In this document: in pieces, positions 17,155 through 26,296 of the stretch
Position numbering within the stretch: the stretch's first letter is position 1
Layout: every line of letters starts with the position of its first letter
Source of the DNA: JAOBAU01 sp034667465
Lineage (GTDB): Bacteria > Acidobacteriota > Thermoanaerobaculia > Gp7-AA8
Reading direction: 5' to 3'
Assembly: GCA_034667465.1 (NCBI GenBank)
Contig: JAXDJV010000012.1
Location: forward strand, 66,259-130,258
Length of the DNA stretch: 64,000 nt
Translations under genes and position numbers: made by a program
Notes under the pieces: generated by a model
What the model saw: only the letters and a program-made list of their open reading frames with translations
Told to the model about the DNA's origin: nothing
Database searches by the model: none

Positions 17155-18083
17155 TTTCTCCGCGCCATCTCGGCCGCCCCAATCAGCCCCACCTTCTCGT
17201 TCGTGATCAGATCGACCGGCATTTCCGCGAGAAGATCGGTGAATCGTCCTTTGCGGAGGAAGGCCTGCATGAAGCGTCCGTCGGTGAAACGGGCGACGTG
17301 TTTCGCGGCGATGCCGCCTGCGAGAAACACGCCGCCTCTCGCCAGCACACGCAGCGCCATGTTGCCGGCTTCGGCACCGTAGATGTCGACGAAGATCTCG
17401 AACGTCTGCGTTGCGATCGGATCGCCGGCCGCCGCGAGGCGCGCGATCTCCGCGCCGTCGGCGGAAAGGTCGCCACCGAGGAACGTAAAGATGTTGACCA
17501 GTCCCATGCCCGAGAGGACGCGTTCCCAGCTGACGTGTCCGTAACGCGCGAGCAGTGAGAGACAGAGCTGCGTCTGCACTTCATCCTGCGGCCCGAAATC
17601 GGCGTGACCACCTTCGGATGGCAGTACATGCCACGCGCCGCTCGAGAAGGTCACCATCGCCTGGCCGAGACCGGTGCCGGCGCCGAGGATTCCGATGGGA
17701 CCTCCGCGAACGCGTTTGCCCGCGTTGATGGAAAGGAGATCGTCAGCGCCAAGCAGCGGAACGCCTAGTGCGACCGCGTAGAAATCGTTGATGAGTGAGA
17801 CGCGGCGGATGTTGAACGCGCTCGCGATCGCGGACGACTCCATCGTCCATGAGAGGTTCGTCACTTCGGCGCGCTCGTCGAGAACGGGACCGGCCACCGC
17901 GAAGCAGGCGGCGTCGATCTCGCGCGGCGCCTGCTCGAGAAATGCGCCGAGGATCGCGTCGAAGGTCGGGAAGCGAGCGCTTTCGAAACGCTGCTCGGCG
18001 ACGACGGTCGCAGGCGTCGACGTGAAGTCGACGAGGCGCAGCAGCGTCTTCGTTCCGCCGATGTCGCCGGCGACGACTCTCAC
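17145..18083 (-). CDS. glk: Glucokinase (PF02685 type)
   Basis: 312 residues. Phosphorylates glucose to glucose-6-phosphate. The N-terminal ATP-binding loop is VAGDIGGTKTLLRLVDF (4-20); LSWTMES, SLINDFYAVALGVP and the GAGTGLGQAM ATP-site motif (about 132) follow, and EGGHADFGP near 156 supplies substrate-site residues. The start is the GTG at 18083, whose G-T-G-A overlaps the TGA of the SRPBCC gene. The longer open frame upstream lies inside that gene in another frame and is not real. The last residues lie inside palindrome B. Confidence 0.93.
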   Translation of the reverse strand: MRVVAGDIGGTKTLLRLVDFTSTPATVVAEQRFESARFPTFDAILGAFLEQAPREIDAACFAVAGPVLDERAEVTNLSWTMESSAIASAFNIRRVSLINDFYAVALGVPLLGADDLLSINAGKRVRGGPIGILGAGTGLGQAMVTFSSGAWHVLPSEGGHADFGPQDEVQTQLCLSLLARYGHVSWERVLSGMGLVNIFTFLGGDLSADGAEIARLAAAGDPIATQTFEIFVDIYGAEAGNMALRVLARGGVFLAGGIAAKHVARFTDGRFMQAFLRKGRFTDLLAEMPVDLITNEKVGLIGAAEMARRNAE

Positions 18084-18610
18084 GATTCGAGCTGCTCCCG
18101 CAGTCGCGTTAATGCTTCGCTCCAGAGAGCTTTCTTCGCGGCGACGTCTTCTCTGTCGGCGAGCTTCGAATGCTGGACCGCGACCTGCGACTTCGCATCG
18201 CCCTTCGCGTAGAAGCCCGCTTCGACATTCGTGCCGTCGCTCCAGGTGATGCGTATTGATTTGTTCGGCGTCGATTTGCGCACGGTGATCTTCGCAGCGC
18301 GCAACCACGACTTGCGCCGCTTCGCGTCGTTCCATGCGTCGAACAGCTCATCGATCGGCACGGCGATGGTGCGGCTGACGCTCGCCTGAAACCCGGCCGG
18401 CGTCTGATGCACTTCGCGCAGTCCGCGCTCGCGTTCGTAAGTGACGGTGACCATCTGCGACCACCACGGCGGCGCGCCGAACTTCTCGCTGACGATCGCG
18501 GCGATCTCGCCGTGCGCGAGTTTCTTCGCGCCCGCTTTGTCGAGCAGCTTCAGCCACTCGGTCCAGCCACGGCCGGTCGCCTTCTTCACCGCCTCGTCGC
18601 TGATCGCCAT
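18080..18610 (-). CDS. DUF4287/SRPBCC (AHSA1-like) protein
   Basis: 176 residues with two parts. Residues 1-65 (AVKKATGRGWTEWLKLLDK, HGEIAAIVSEKFGAPPWWSQ) resemble the DUF4287 helical module. Residues 70-176 are an SRPBCC/START-like domain of the Aha1 type (VSRTIAVPIDELFDAW, SIRITWSDGTNVEAGFYAKG). Function unknown; members bind hydrophobic ligands. ATG 18610 was chosen because a TATCAT -10 box lies 7 nt upstream and the frame above it is low complexity. It is translationally coupled to glk (GTGA). Confidence 0.85.
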   Translation of the reverse strand: MAISDEAVKKATGRGWTEWLKLLDKAGAKKLAHGEIAAIVSEKFGAPPWWSQMVTVTYERERGLREVHQTPAGFQASVSRTIAVPIDELFDAWNDAKRRKSWLRAAKITVRKSTPNKSIRITWSDGTNVEAGFYAKGDAKSQVAVQHSKLADREDVAAKKALWSEALTRLREQLES

Positions 18611-18616
18611 GCTCGT

Positions 18617-18623
18617 TATGATA
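18617..18623. promoter_or_regulatory. Overlapping divergent -10 boxes
   Basis: TATGAT (18617-18622, plus) serves the SUI1 gene with a 13-nt gap. TATCAT (complement of 18618-18623) serves the SRPBCC-glk operon with a 7-nt gap. The two boxes share five base pairs. Confidence 0.55.
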
Positions 18624-18635
18624 TCGCCGCCGATC

Positions 18636-18959
18636 ATGAGCAACAGCAAACTGGTATGGACGAGCGATCCGGAGCAGGCCAAACAGCTCCGCGAAACGAC
18701 GCCGTCGGTGAAGGACACCGCGCCGTCGGCGCAGACGATTCGCGTCGGGATCGACAGGAAGCGCCGCGCCGGAAAAAGCGTGACGATGGCGATAGGGTTT
18801 CAGCTCTCTCCCGACGCGCTCGCAAAGCTCGCGACAGTGTTGAAGAAGCGCTGCGGTTCGGGAGGAACGGCGAAAGCGGGCGAGATCGAGATTCAGGGCG
18901 ATCACGTCGAGACGGTTGCGGCGGAGCTGCGCAAGCGCGGCTATCGGGTGAAGTCGTAG
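18636..18959 (+). CDS. SUI1/eIF1-family translation factor (YciH-like)
   Basis: 107 residues. A charged N-terminal tail precedes an eIF1/SUI1 fold: TIRVGIDRKRRAGKSVTMA (about 33-51), LSPDALAKLATVLKKRCGSG, and the C-terminal EIEIQGDHVETVAAELRKRG. Bacterial YciH discriminates against non-canonical initiation complexes in E. coli-type systems. It is divergent from the SRPBCC-glk operon across 25 bp, with an almost leaderless transcript. Its stop codon directly touches that of the convergent methyltransferase. Confidence 0.92.
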   Translation: MSNSKLVWTSDPEQAKQLRETTPSVKDTAPSAQTIRVGIDRKRRAGKSVTMAIGFQLSPDALAKLATVLKKRCGSGGTAKAGEIEIQGDHVETVAAELRKRGYRVKS

Positions 18960-19799
18960 CTACTCGCCCGCTACATCGCCCGGCGGAAACCCGAACGACA
19001 TCCGCACCGCCGCGTACTCTTCGGTCACTCCCCCGTCCGCGCTGCGAATCGTCAGCGGCGGCTCGATGAACGGTGTGCGCGGCGGGAAGTCGGCGCGGTG
19101 CATCGCGCAGAAGAGCGAGATCAGCGGTTCGCGGCCTTCCTTGAATACAACATCACGCCGGCGAAGTAGTGCGAGGTCATTGGCAGAGAGAGATTCCATC
19201 GCGCGATCCGCCTGCGCGGTCGGAAACACGAAGACGAACACGCCGCCCGGCGCGAGGATCTTCGCCGCGGTCGCCGCGTAGCCGGCCACACTGCCGCGCA
19301 CCTCGTTGCGAGCCGGCACCGCCTGCGGATGCGCGGGATGGGCGGCGGTTCCCGGCGGAAAGTACGGCGGCGAGCCGGTGACGAGATCGAAAGGCGCGTC
19401 ATTGGCAAGAATCGATGCATCGCGCAGATCGCCTTCGTAAATCGTCACGCGCTCGTCGATGCCGTTGTACTGCATCGTCTTGCGCGCCAGCTTTGCCGAG
19501 ATCGACTGCGCTTCAACCGTGAACATCCGCGCACCCGGAAGACGCCACGCCACGATCAGCGCGACGGAACCAATCCCGCTGCCGAGGTCTGCGGCGCGAT
19601 CGACGCGCGGCGCGCAGACGGTTGCGTACCACGCGGTCAGCACGTCATCGGTCGAATAGCGATGACCGTTCGCGTATTGAAAGATACGGAAATCGCCGCA
19701 GATGTAGTCGAGCGTTTCACCTTCATCCGGCTCGACGCCGCCGGGCGGAACCGGCCCCGGCCGGCGCCAGCCGCGGTAGAAACGAGCCGGAGACGTCAT
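18960..19799 (-). CDS. TrmN6-like SAM-dependent methyltransferase
   Basis: 279 residues. Class I methyltransferase related to tRNA1(Val) adenine-37 N6-methyltransferase. YRYSTD-type start (NGHRYSTDDVLTAWYA), SAM-binding AADLGSGIGSVALIVAW near 83, acidic VEAQ at the end of beta-2, then DLVTGSPPYFPPGT near 137. The catalytic (N/D)PPY signature reads SPPY here, an unusual substitution. ATG 19799 starts at MTSPARFYRGW; the upstream frame is unconserved. Substrate assignment is tentative. Confidence 0.8.
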   Translation of the reverse strand: MTSPARFYRGWRRPGPVPPGGVEPDEGETLDYICGDFRIFQYANGHRYSTDDVLTAWYATVCAPRVDRAADLGSGIGSVALIVAWRLPGARMFTVEAQSISAKLARKTMQYNGIDERVTIYEGDLRDASILANDAPFDLVTGSPPYFPPGTAAHPAHPQAVPARNEVRGSVAGYAATAAKILAPGGVFVFVFPTAQADRAMESLSANDLALLRRRDVVFKEGREPLISLFCAMHRADFPPRTPFIEPPLTIRSADGGVTEEYAAVRMSFGFPPGDVAGE

Positions 19800-19907
19800 C
19801 CGATCTATGATCGCCGAAATTCGGCGTCGCATTGCCGCCGTTCCGTAATCGATGCGGACGCCAGCCGGCGGCCGGATCATTAAAACCAACAGTGGAGGCA
19901 TCGATTG

Positions 19908-21446
19908 ATGGGAGTCGTTCGGAGACTGTCAGTACTCTTCGCGCTCACGTTGGCCGTCGCTTCGTTGTCGGCGCAGGATCTCTCTTCTTTCGAGAAGCGA
20001 ACGACCCTGCGCACGCTCGACAACGGGCTGACCGTCATCGTCATGGAGCGCCCTGAAGCACCCGTATTTTCGTTCGCGACCGTCGTGAACACCGGGTCGG
20101 CGCAGGAAGTGCCGGGCATCACCGGCCTCGCGCACATGTTCGAGCACATGGCGTTCAAGGGAACCGATCGCGTCGGCACGAGCGACAGCGCCGCCGAGCA
20201 GATCGCCCTCGGAAAGGTCGACGAGGCGTATGCCGCTTACGACACCGCGCGCCGCCAGGCGACCGGCCGCGACGACGCGAAAGTCGCGGAGCTCGAGAAG
20301 GCGTGGAAAGACTCCATGGCCGCCGCCGACAAGTACGTCGTCGCGAACGAGTTCAGCAAGATCGTCGACCGCGCCGGAGCCGTCGACGTCAACGCGTTCA
20401 CGAACTCCGACGTCACCGCCTACTTCTATTCGATGCCGTCGAATCGCGTCGAGCTGTGGGCGTATCTCGAATCGGAGCGCTTCCTCCATCCGGTCTTCCG
20501 CGAGTTTTACAAAGAGCGCGACGTCGTCACCGAAGAGCGCCGCATGCGCACCGAGTCGAGCCCCTTCGGCCGATTGATCGAAGAGTTCCTCGCCACCGCC
20601 TTCACCGCGCATACGTACGGCTCGCCGACCGTCGGCTGGCCGTCGGATCTGAAGACGTTCTCGGTCACCGACGCGAAGGCGTTCTACAAAAAGAACTACG
20701 TTCCGTCGAACATGGTCGTAGCCGTCGTCGGCGACGTGAAGACCGACGAGGTCATGGCGCTGATCGACAAGTACCTCGGCCGTTTGCCGAAGGCGCCGAA
20801 GCCGGAGCCGCTGCGCGTCGTCGAGCCGAAGCAGATGGCGGAACGGACCGTGATCCTCCGCGAGAAATCGCAGCCGATTTACATGGAGGGTTATCACCGC
20901 CCCGCCGCCACCGATCCCGATGACGCGATCTACACCGTCATCTCCACCATCCTCTCGTCCGGCCGCACGTCGCGCCTCTATCGCTCGCTCGTGCGCGACA
21001 AGAAGCTGGCCGTGCAGGCCTCCGGCTTCAACGGATTCCCCGGCGACAAATATCCGAACCTCTTCACCTTCTACGCGGTTCCGACGCAGGGACACACCGC
21101 CGCCGAAGTCGGCACCGCCATTCAGGCGGAGCTCGAGCGTTTGAAGAACGAAGACGTGACTGCTGATGAACTGCAGTCGGTCATAACGCGCTCGAAAGCG
21201 AACCTGCTCCGCCAGCTCGACAACAACGACGGACTGGCGCTGCAGCTCGCACTCACGCAGACGGTTTACGGCGACTGGCGCGAGCTGTTCCGCGAGATCG
21301 GCCGCATCGAGAAAGTAACGCCGGCCGACATTCGCCGCATCGCGCAGGCGACCTTCATCCCGACGAACCGCACCGTCGCGGAGCTCGAATCGGCGACCGC
21401 GCCGAAGCCGGCCGCCGCCCCCGCCGCTGGAGGACAGACGAAATGA
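19908..21446 (+). CDS. M16 family zinc peptidase, catalytic subunit
   Basis: 512 residues, exported (signal peptide about 1-23 ending ASLSAQ). The inverzincin motif HMFEH lies near residue 76, with the downstream Glu region (DVNAFTNSDVTAYFYSM, FLHPVFREFYKERDVVTEER). Both M16 halves are present, with the C-terminal half about 220-490. Such periplasmic M16 pairs degrade peptides. The Shine-Dalgarno GGAGG lies about 9 nt before ATG 19908. Its stop overlaps the next gene's start (ATGA), so the two are made together. Confidence 0.93.
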   Translation: MGVVRRLSVLFALTLAVASLSAQDLSSFEKRTTLRTLDNGLTVIVMERPEAPVFSFATVVNTGSAQEVPGITGLAHMFEHMAFKGTDRVGTSDSAAEQIALGKVDEAYAAYDTARRQATGRDDAKVAELEKAWKDSMAAADKYVVANEFSKIVDRAGAVDVNAFTNSDVTAYFYSMPSNRVELWAYLESERFLHPVFREFYKERDVVTEERRMRTESSPFGRLIEEFLATAFTAHTYGSPTVGWPSDLKTFSVTDAKAFYKKNYVPSNMVVAVVGDVKTDEVMALIDKYLGRLPKAPKPEPLRVVEPKQMAERTVILREKSQPIYMEGYHRPAATDPDDAIYTVISTILSSGRTSRLYRSLVRDKKLAVQASGFNGFPGDKYPNLFTFYAVPTQGHTAAEVGTAIQAELERLKNEDVTADELQSVITRSKANLLRQLDNNDGLALQLALTQTVYGDWRELFREIGRIEKVTPADIRRIAQATFIPTNRTVAELESATAPKPAAAPAAGGQTK

Positions 21447-23578
21447 AATCGAACCGAATCCATGCGCTCGCAGCCGCGGCGCTCATGACCGCCGCCGGCG
21501 CGAGCCAGCTCTTCGCGCAGGCGAAGGACTATCGCGACATCAAAGCGCCCGCGTTGCACGAGTTCAAAATCCAGGAGCCGAAACGGATCGCGCTCGACAA
21601 CGGCATGGTGATCTTTCTCCAGGAAGATCACGAGCTGCCGCTGATCCGCGGCTACGCACGCGTTCGCGGCGGCGCACGCGACATCGACGCCGGCAAAACC
21701 GGACTGGCCGGCATCTACAGCGCCTCGTGGCGCAACGGCGGCACCGAAACGAAAACGGGCGATCAGCTCGATGACCAGCTCGAATCGCGCGCCGCGCGCG
21801 TCGAGACGGGCGCCGGCGACGACTCGACGACGATCCGCTTCGACACGCTGAAAGGCGACTTCGCGACGGTCTTCCCGATCTTCGTCGAGCTCCTTCGCAA
21901 GCCGGCGTTCCGTCAGGAGAAGATCGATCTCGCCAAGACGCAGGCGAACACCGGCATCTCCCGACGCAACGACGATCCCGGCTCGATCCTCGGCCGCGAG
22001 ACGTCCAAGCTCGCTTACGGCGCGACGTCGCCCTATGCGCGCCAGACCGAGTACGCGACGATCAACGCCATCACCCGCGACGATCTCGTGAAGTTCCACG
22101 ATCGCTTCGTGCAGCCGAACAACATCATCGTCGGCGTCGTTGGCGACTTCGATTCGAAGTCGATGGAAGCGACGCTGCGCCAGGCGTTCGCGTCGTGGCC
22201 GAAAGGTCCCGCCGCGCCGGCCGCGCCAACCGAAATCTCTCCCGCAAAACCGGGCGTCTACTTCGTCTCGAAGGACGACGTCACGCAATCCAACATCTCC
22301 ATCGTTCACCTCGGGCCGATGCGCACCAATCCCGATTTCTACGCGCTCGAAGTGATGAATGAAGTGCTCGACGGCGGTTCGTTCTCGGGCCGCTTCATGA
22401 ACAACATCCGCACGGCGAAAGGCCTCGCCTACTCGGTCGGCGGCGGCGTCCGTTCCGGCTGGGATCATCCCGGCACATTCCGCGTTTCGATGGGGACGAA
22501 GAGCGGCTCGACCGTCGAAGCGATCAACGGTCTCCGTCAGGAAATCTCCGACATCCAGACCAAACCGGTTTCGGCCGAAGAGATCGTGGCGGCGAAAGAG
22601 CGGATCGCCAACAGCTTCATCTTCACGATGGACACGAAGGGGAAAGTGCTCAACGAGCGGATGGCGCTCGAGTTCTACGGCTATCCGGCCGACTGGTATT
22701 CGCGCTATCTCACCGCCGTGCAGAAAGTGACTGCGGACGACGTTACGCGCGTCGCGAACAAGTATGTGATGCCCGACAAAGCGGCGCTGCTCGTCGTCGG
22801 CAAAGAGTCGGATTTCGACAAGCCGCTCTCGACGCTCGGTCAGGTGACGAAGCTCGACGTGACGATCCCGGAAGGAACGACGCCGGGCGCCGCGAAGAAG
22901 AGCGCTGCCGCGACGAATCCGGGCGGACTGGCACTCGTCAGGAAGGTGCAGGAGTTCGTCGGCGGACAGGCGAAGGTCGCGGCGGTCAAAGCGACACGCA
23001 CGCACGCGAACGTCAATCGCAAATCGCCGCAGGGCGAGATGTCGATGGAGATCGATGCGCTGGTCGAGTATCCCGACCGGTCGCGCTCGACGATGAAGAT
23101 GCCGCAGGGCGAAATGACGATGGTGTCGACGCCCGAGGCGGCATTCGTGATCACGCCGATGGGAATGCAGGATCTTCCGTCGTCGCAGCGCGAAGATATG
23201 AAGAAAGAGATGTCGATCGATCTGCTGACGGTGCTGTCGAACACCACGAACCCGAGCTACACGTTCACGGCCGCCGGCAACGAAAAGATCGGCGAAGTCG
23301 ACGCGCAGATCGTCGAGATCAGCGTCGGCGGCAACAGCGTGAAGTGGTGGGTCGATCCGACGACGGGCCGTCTGCTGCGCAAGTCTCAGCAGGCGCGCGG
23401 ACCGCAGCCGGGCGAATCGGTCACCGATTACCTGGCGTGGAAGAGTTTCGACGGCATCAACATGCCGGTGAAGAACACCATCTCGCGCAACGGCGAACAG
23501 GTCGGCTCGATGGAAGTGTCGTCGATCGAGATCAATCCGACGATCGACAAGTCGATGTACGAGAAACCGGCGAAGTAA
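21443..23578 (+). CDS. M16-like non-catalytic partner with LolA-like C-terminal domain
   Basis: 711 residues, exported (signal peptide ending ASQLFAQ). Residues about 40-475 are two M16 halves, but the HXXEH site is replaced by GLAGIYSASW, so it should be inactive and act as the partner in a heterodimer. Residues about 490-711 add a beta-rich domain (EMSMEIDALVEYPDRSRSTM, VKWWVDPTTGRLLRKSQ) resembling outer-membrane lipoprotein-sorting (LolA/LolB) or DUF4292-like folds. That fusion is unusual. It is coupled to the catalytic subunit and followed by a palindromic repeat. Confidence 0.88.
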   Translation: MKSNRIHALAAAALMTAAGASQLFAQAKDYRDIKAPALHEFKIQEPKRIALDNGMVIFLQEDHELPLIRGYARVRGGARDIDAGKTGLAGIYSASWRNGGTETKTGDQLDDQLESRAARVETGAGDDSTTIRFDTLKGDFATVFPIFVELLRKPAFRQEKIDLAKTQANTGISRRNDDPGSILGRETSKLAYGATSPYARQTEYATINAITRDDLVKFHDRFVQPNNIIVGVVGDFDSKSMEATLRQAFASWPKGPAAPAAPTEISPAKPGVYFVSKDDVTQSNISIVHLGPMRTNPDFYALEVMNEVLDGGSFSGRFMNNIRTAKGLAYSVGGGVRSGWDHPGTFRVSMGTKSGSTVEAINGLRQEISDIQTKPVSAEEIVAAKERIANSFIFTMDTKGKVLNERMALEFYGYPADWYSRYLTAVQKVTADDVTRVANKYVMPDKAALLVVGKESDFDKPLSTLGQVTKLDVTIPEGTTPGAAKKSAAATNPGGLALVRKVQEFVGGQAKVAAVKATRTHANVNRKSPQGEMSMEIDALVEYPDRSRSTMKMPQGEMTMVSTPEAAFVITPMGMQDLPSSQREDMKKEMSIDLLTVLSNTTNPSYTFTAAGNEKIGEVDAQIVEISVGGNSVKWWVDPTTGRLLRKSQQARGPQPGESVTDYLAWKSFDGINMPVKNTISRNGEQVGSMEVSSIEINPTIDKSMYEKPAK

Positions 23579-23584
23579 CGTCAC

Positions 23585-23679
23585 GTCATCCCGAGCGTGA
23601 GCGAGGGATCCGGCGGACGGGCGGCGCGCAGCGGTATCGCGCACCGCCCGCCCGGATCCCTCGCGACGCTCGGGATGAC
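23585..23679. repeat. GTCATCCCGAGC palindrome, copy 1
   Basis: Left arm GTCATCCCGAGCGTGAGCGA continues to GGGATCC. The right arm GGATCCCTCGCGACGCTCGG continues to GATGAC. The inner part is GC-rich (CCGCCCGCCCGG). It can fold into one long hairpin just after the M16 partner. A relative lies at 30017. Confidence 0.85.
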
Positions 23680-23688
23680 ACACTCCCC

Positions 23689-26082
23689 ATGCGAACGTTC
23701 GCGGCCCTGCTCCTGGTCCTCCTCACCGCGTGTGCGACGCGCGGCGTCGAGCGCGAGCGTTTCGATCAACCGGGCGAAGCGGACGCGTACTTCATCGCGA
23801 AGCGCGGCATCACCGACGACGCGTCGCTCCGTTACGCGGCAGCGCGAACGCAGCTCGAGAAGATGTCGCGCAATCGCATCGCCTCCGATGCGAACGGCGT
23901 CCGCAACTTTCGCGCGTGGACGTTTCTCGGTCCGGGCAACATCGGCGGCCGCACGCGCTCGCTGCTCATCGATCCGACGAATCCGCGCGTGATGTACGCC
24001 GGCACCGTTTCGGGCGGCGTCTTCAAAACGAGCGATGGCGGCGAGCGATGGAATCCGCTCACCGACGCGCTTGCGAATCTGTCGATCGGCGCGATGGCGA
24101 TGGATCCGAAAGACACGAACACGATCTATGCCGGCACCGGCGAAGGCTACTTTCGTGAAGACGTCCGCGGCACCGCCACACCGATTCGCGGCAACGGCAT
24201 CTTCGCGACGCACGACGGCGGTTCGTCGTGGATCCAGCTGACGACGACCAACGATCCCGATTTTCAGTGGGTGAACGATCTCGTCGTCAGCGCGCACGAT
24301 TCGCGTCGCGTCTATGCAGCAACGCGCAGCGGCGTGCTCCGCTCGAACGATGGCGGCATCAACTGGACGCGCGTGCTGCCGGTAACGGTGAAAGGCGGCT
24401 GCTTCGATCTCGCGCTGCGCGCCGGTGCAGACGGCGACGAGTTCCTCGCGTCGTGCGGCACGTTCGAACAGGCGACGGTTTATCGCAACGCGCACGCGGA
24501 ATCTGAATCATCGTGGGACGCCGTCCTCTCGCCGCCCGGCATGGGCCGAACGTCGCTCGCCTTCGCGCCGTCCGATTCGTCGATCGTCTACGCGCTCGCG
24601 GCCAGCAACGATCCCGGTCCCGGCGGTCACTTCGCACAGGGAGGACTGCTCGGCGTCTTTCGGTCCGACGACGGCGGAAGAACGTGGAGCCCGCGCGCGA
24701 CGAATGCCGACGCCAATCGCGTCAACACCGTGCTGCTCTCAAATCCGCTTTCCGCGCTCGCGCCGTGCGACGGCACGGTCAGCGATTCGTGGGTGTCGAT
24801 GGGCTGGCACTGCAACGTCATCGTCGTCGATCCGCTCGATCCGAATCGCGTCTGGGCGGCAGGCGTCGATCTCTTTCGCTCCGACGACGGCGGCCGCAAC
24901 TGGAGCATCGCGTCGTACTGGTGGCCGGACGAGACCGAGCAGCGCGCCAGTTACGTCCACGCCGATCAGCACGTGATCGTCTTCGATCCTGCATACGACG
25001 GCGTCGCGAATCAGACGATGTTCGCGGCGAACGACGGCGGCGTCTATCGCACCGACAACGCCCGCGCCACGCTCCGTCCGGACGTCTCCGCACTTTGCGA
25101 CCTCGGCGCGTCGGGAGTCCACTTCGTCTCGCTCAACCACAACTTCGGCGCGACGCAGTTCTACCACGGCACCGTTTTCCCCGACGGCCGCCACTGGCTC
25201 GGCGGCGCGCAGGACAACGGCACCGTCTTCGGCGACAGCAGCAGCGGCATCGACGGCTGGACGATGCCGGTTGGCGGCGACGGCGGATTCGGCGCCGTCG
25301 ATCCGATCGAGCCGCGCTTCATCTACACGCAATGGCAGAACGCGTCGCTCGTTCGCTCGACCGACGGCGGCAAATCGTGGAGCGGCGCACGCACCGGCAT
25401 CAACGACAACTTCCTCTTCATCGCGCCGCTGCTGCTCGATCCGAACGAGCGCACGCGACTCTGGGTCGGCGGCCGCCGCCTCTGGCGCTCGACGAATCAG
25501 GCCGGCAGCTGGAACGCCACCAGCCCGATCCTCGACTCGATGATCAGCGCGATCGCCATCGCGCCGAACACTCCGCAAGTCGCGGTGATCGGCACGACCT
25601 CCGGCGCGATCCTTCGCACGAGCAACGCGCTGCAGAGTTCCGTCAACTGGTTGACTATCACGCCGCGCGCGGGATTCATCTCCTCGATCACGTTCGACCC
25701 GACGAACACGTCGACGATTTACGCGACGTACGCAAACTTCGGCGGCGCACACGTCTGGAAATCGCTCGACGGCGGCGTGACGTGGAACGCGAGCGACGGC
25801 AGCGGCGTCGAATCGATTCCCGACATTCCGGTGCATTCACTCCTCGTCGATCCGCAACAACCGTCCCGCCTTTTTCTCGGCACCGATCTCGGCATCTTCG
25901 TCTCCACTGACGCCGGCGGGCACTGGTCGGTCGAGAGCAGCTTTCCGTCGGTCATCACCGAGACGCTCGTCTTCGGTCAGGGCGAATACGGCCGCGCGCT
26001 CTACGCATTCACGCACGGACGCGGCGCGTGGCGAGCGGAATTGGAGCAGCCGGCGACGCCTCGGCGTCGCGTGGCGCAATGA
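23689..26082 (+). CDS. Secreted lipoprotein with BNR/sortilin-type beta-propeller repeats
   Basis: 797 residues. A lipoprotein signal peptide ends in LLTAC (Cys16). The body is built of Asp-box/BNR repeats: SDGGERW, HDGGSSW, NDGGINW, SDDGGRTW, SDDGGRNW, STDGGKSW, LDGGVTW and TDAGGHW, as in VPS10/sortilin-like and exo-sialidase-like propellers of Acidobacteria. No sialidase catalytic set was recognised, so binding is more likely than hydrolysis. It starts 9 nt after the palindrome at 23585 and has no visible Shine-Dalgarno. Confidence 0.85.
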   Translation: MRTFAALLLVLLTACATRGVERERFDQPGEADAYFIAKRGITDDASLRYAAARTQLEKMSRNRIASDANGVRNFRAWTFLGPGNIGGRTRSLLIDPTNPRVMYAGTVSGGVFKTSDGGERWNPLTDALANLSIGAMAMDPKDTNTIYAGTGEGYFREDVRGTATPIRGNGIFATHDGGSSWIQLTTTNDPDFQWVNDLVVSAHDSRRVYAATRSGVLRSNDGGINWTRVLPVTVKGGCFDLALRAGADGDEFLASCGTFEQATVYRNAHAESESSWDAVLSPPGMGRTSLAFAPSDSSIVYALAASNDPGPGGHFAQGGLLGVFRSDDGGRTWSPRATNADANRVNTVLLSNPLSALAPCDGTVSDSWVSMGWHCNVIVVDPLDPNRVWAAGVDLFRSDDGGRNWSIASYWWPDETEQRASYVHADQHVIVFDPAYDGVANQTMFAANDGGVYRTDNARATLRPDVSALCDLGASGVHFVSLNHNFGATQFYHGTVFPDGRHWLGGAQDNGTVFGDSSSGIDGWTMPVGGDGGFGAVDPIEPRFIYTQWQNASLVRSTDGGKSWSGARTGINDNFLFIAPLLLDPNERTRLWVGGRRLWRSTNQAGSWNATSPILDSMISAIAIAPNTPQVAVIGTTSGAILRTSNALQSSVNWLTITPRAGFISSITFDPTNTSTIYATYANFGGAHVWKSLDGGVTWNASDGSGVESIPDIPVHSLLVDPQQPSRLFLGTDLGIFVSTDAGGHWSVESSFPSVITETLVFGQGEYGRALYAFTHGRGAWRAELEQPATPRRRVAQ

Positions 26083-26296
26083 CGGCGTTAATCCTGACCA
26101 TACTTAACCAAACTCTGACCCTCGCGTACCGCCCGGCGGGTCAGCAAATGATGTGATTTCCCACGCTCCGAATCGGCAAAATCACGTAATCCATTGATTC
26201 CAAAAGACTTATAGATCCGCGCATCCCATGGCACCGCGGCTGCTCTGTGTCGCTCCCCTCGAAAGAATCGAGAAGCAGATGAAAGAGGAGATGACG
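26083..26296. other. Leader region of the M43 protease gene
   Basis: A 214-nt non-coding stretch that is visibly AT-richer than its surroundings. A dyad GTGATTT (26154) and AAATCAC (26180-26186) is separated by about 19 nt and might be an operator. TTATAGAT near 26208 could serve as a -10. No hairpin with a T-tract was seen. Confidence 0.35.

Noticed and set aside
23585..23679. Target-site duplications flanking the palindromes
   Set aside because: I looked at the bases beside each palindrome and found no convincing direct repeats, so insertion by transposition is not shown.
21266..23683. About 805-codon open frame opposite the M16 partner gene
   Set aside because: Composition is the mirror of the sense gene and its 5' end lies in the palindrome; no recognisable domain.
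26154..26186. GTGATTT-AAATCAC dyad as a CRP/FNR-type operator
   Set aside because: The spacing of about 19 nt is too wide for the usual CRP/FNR half-sites, and no regulator is encoded nearby.
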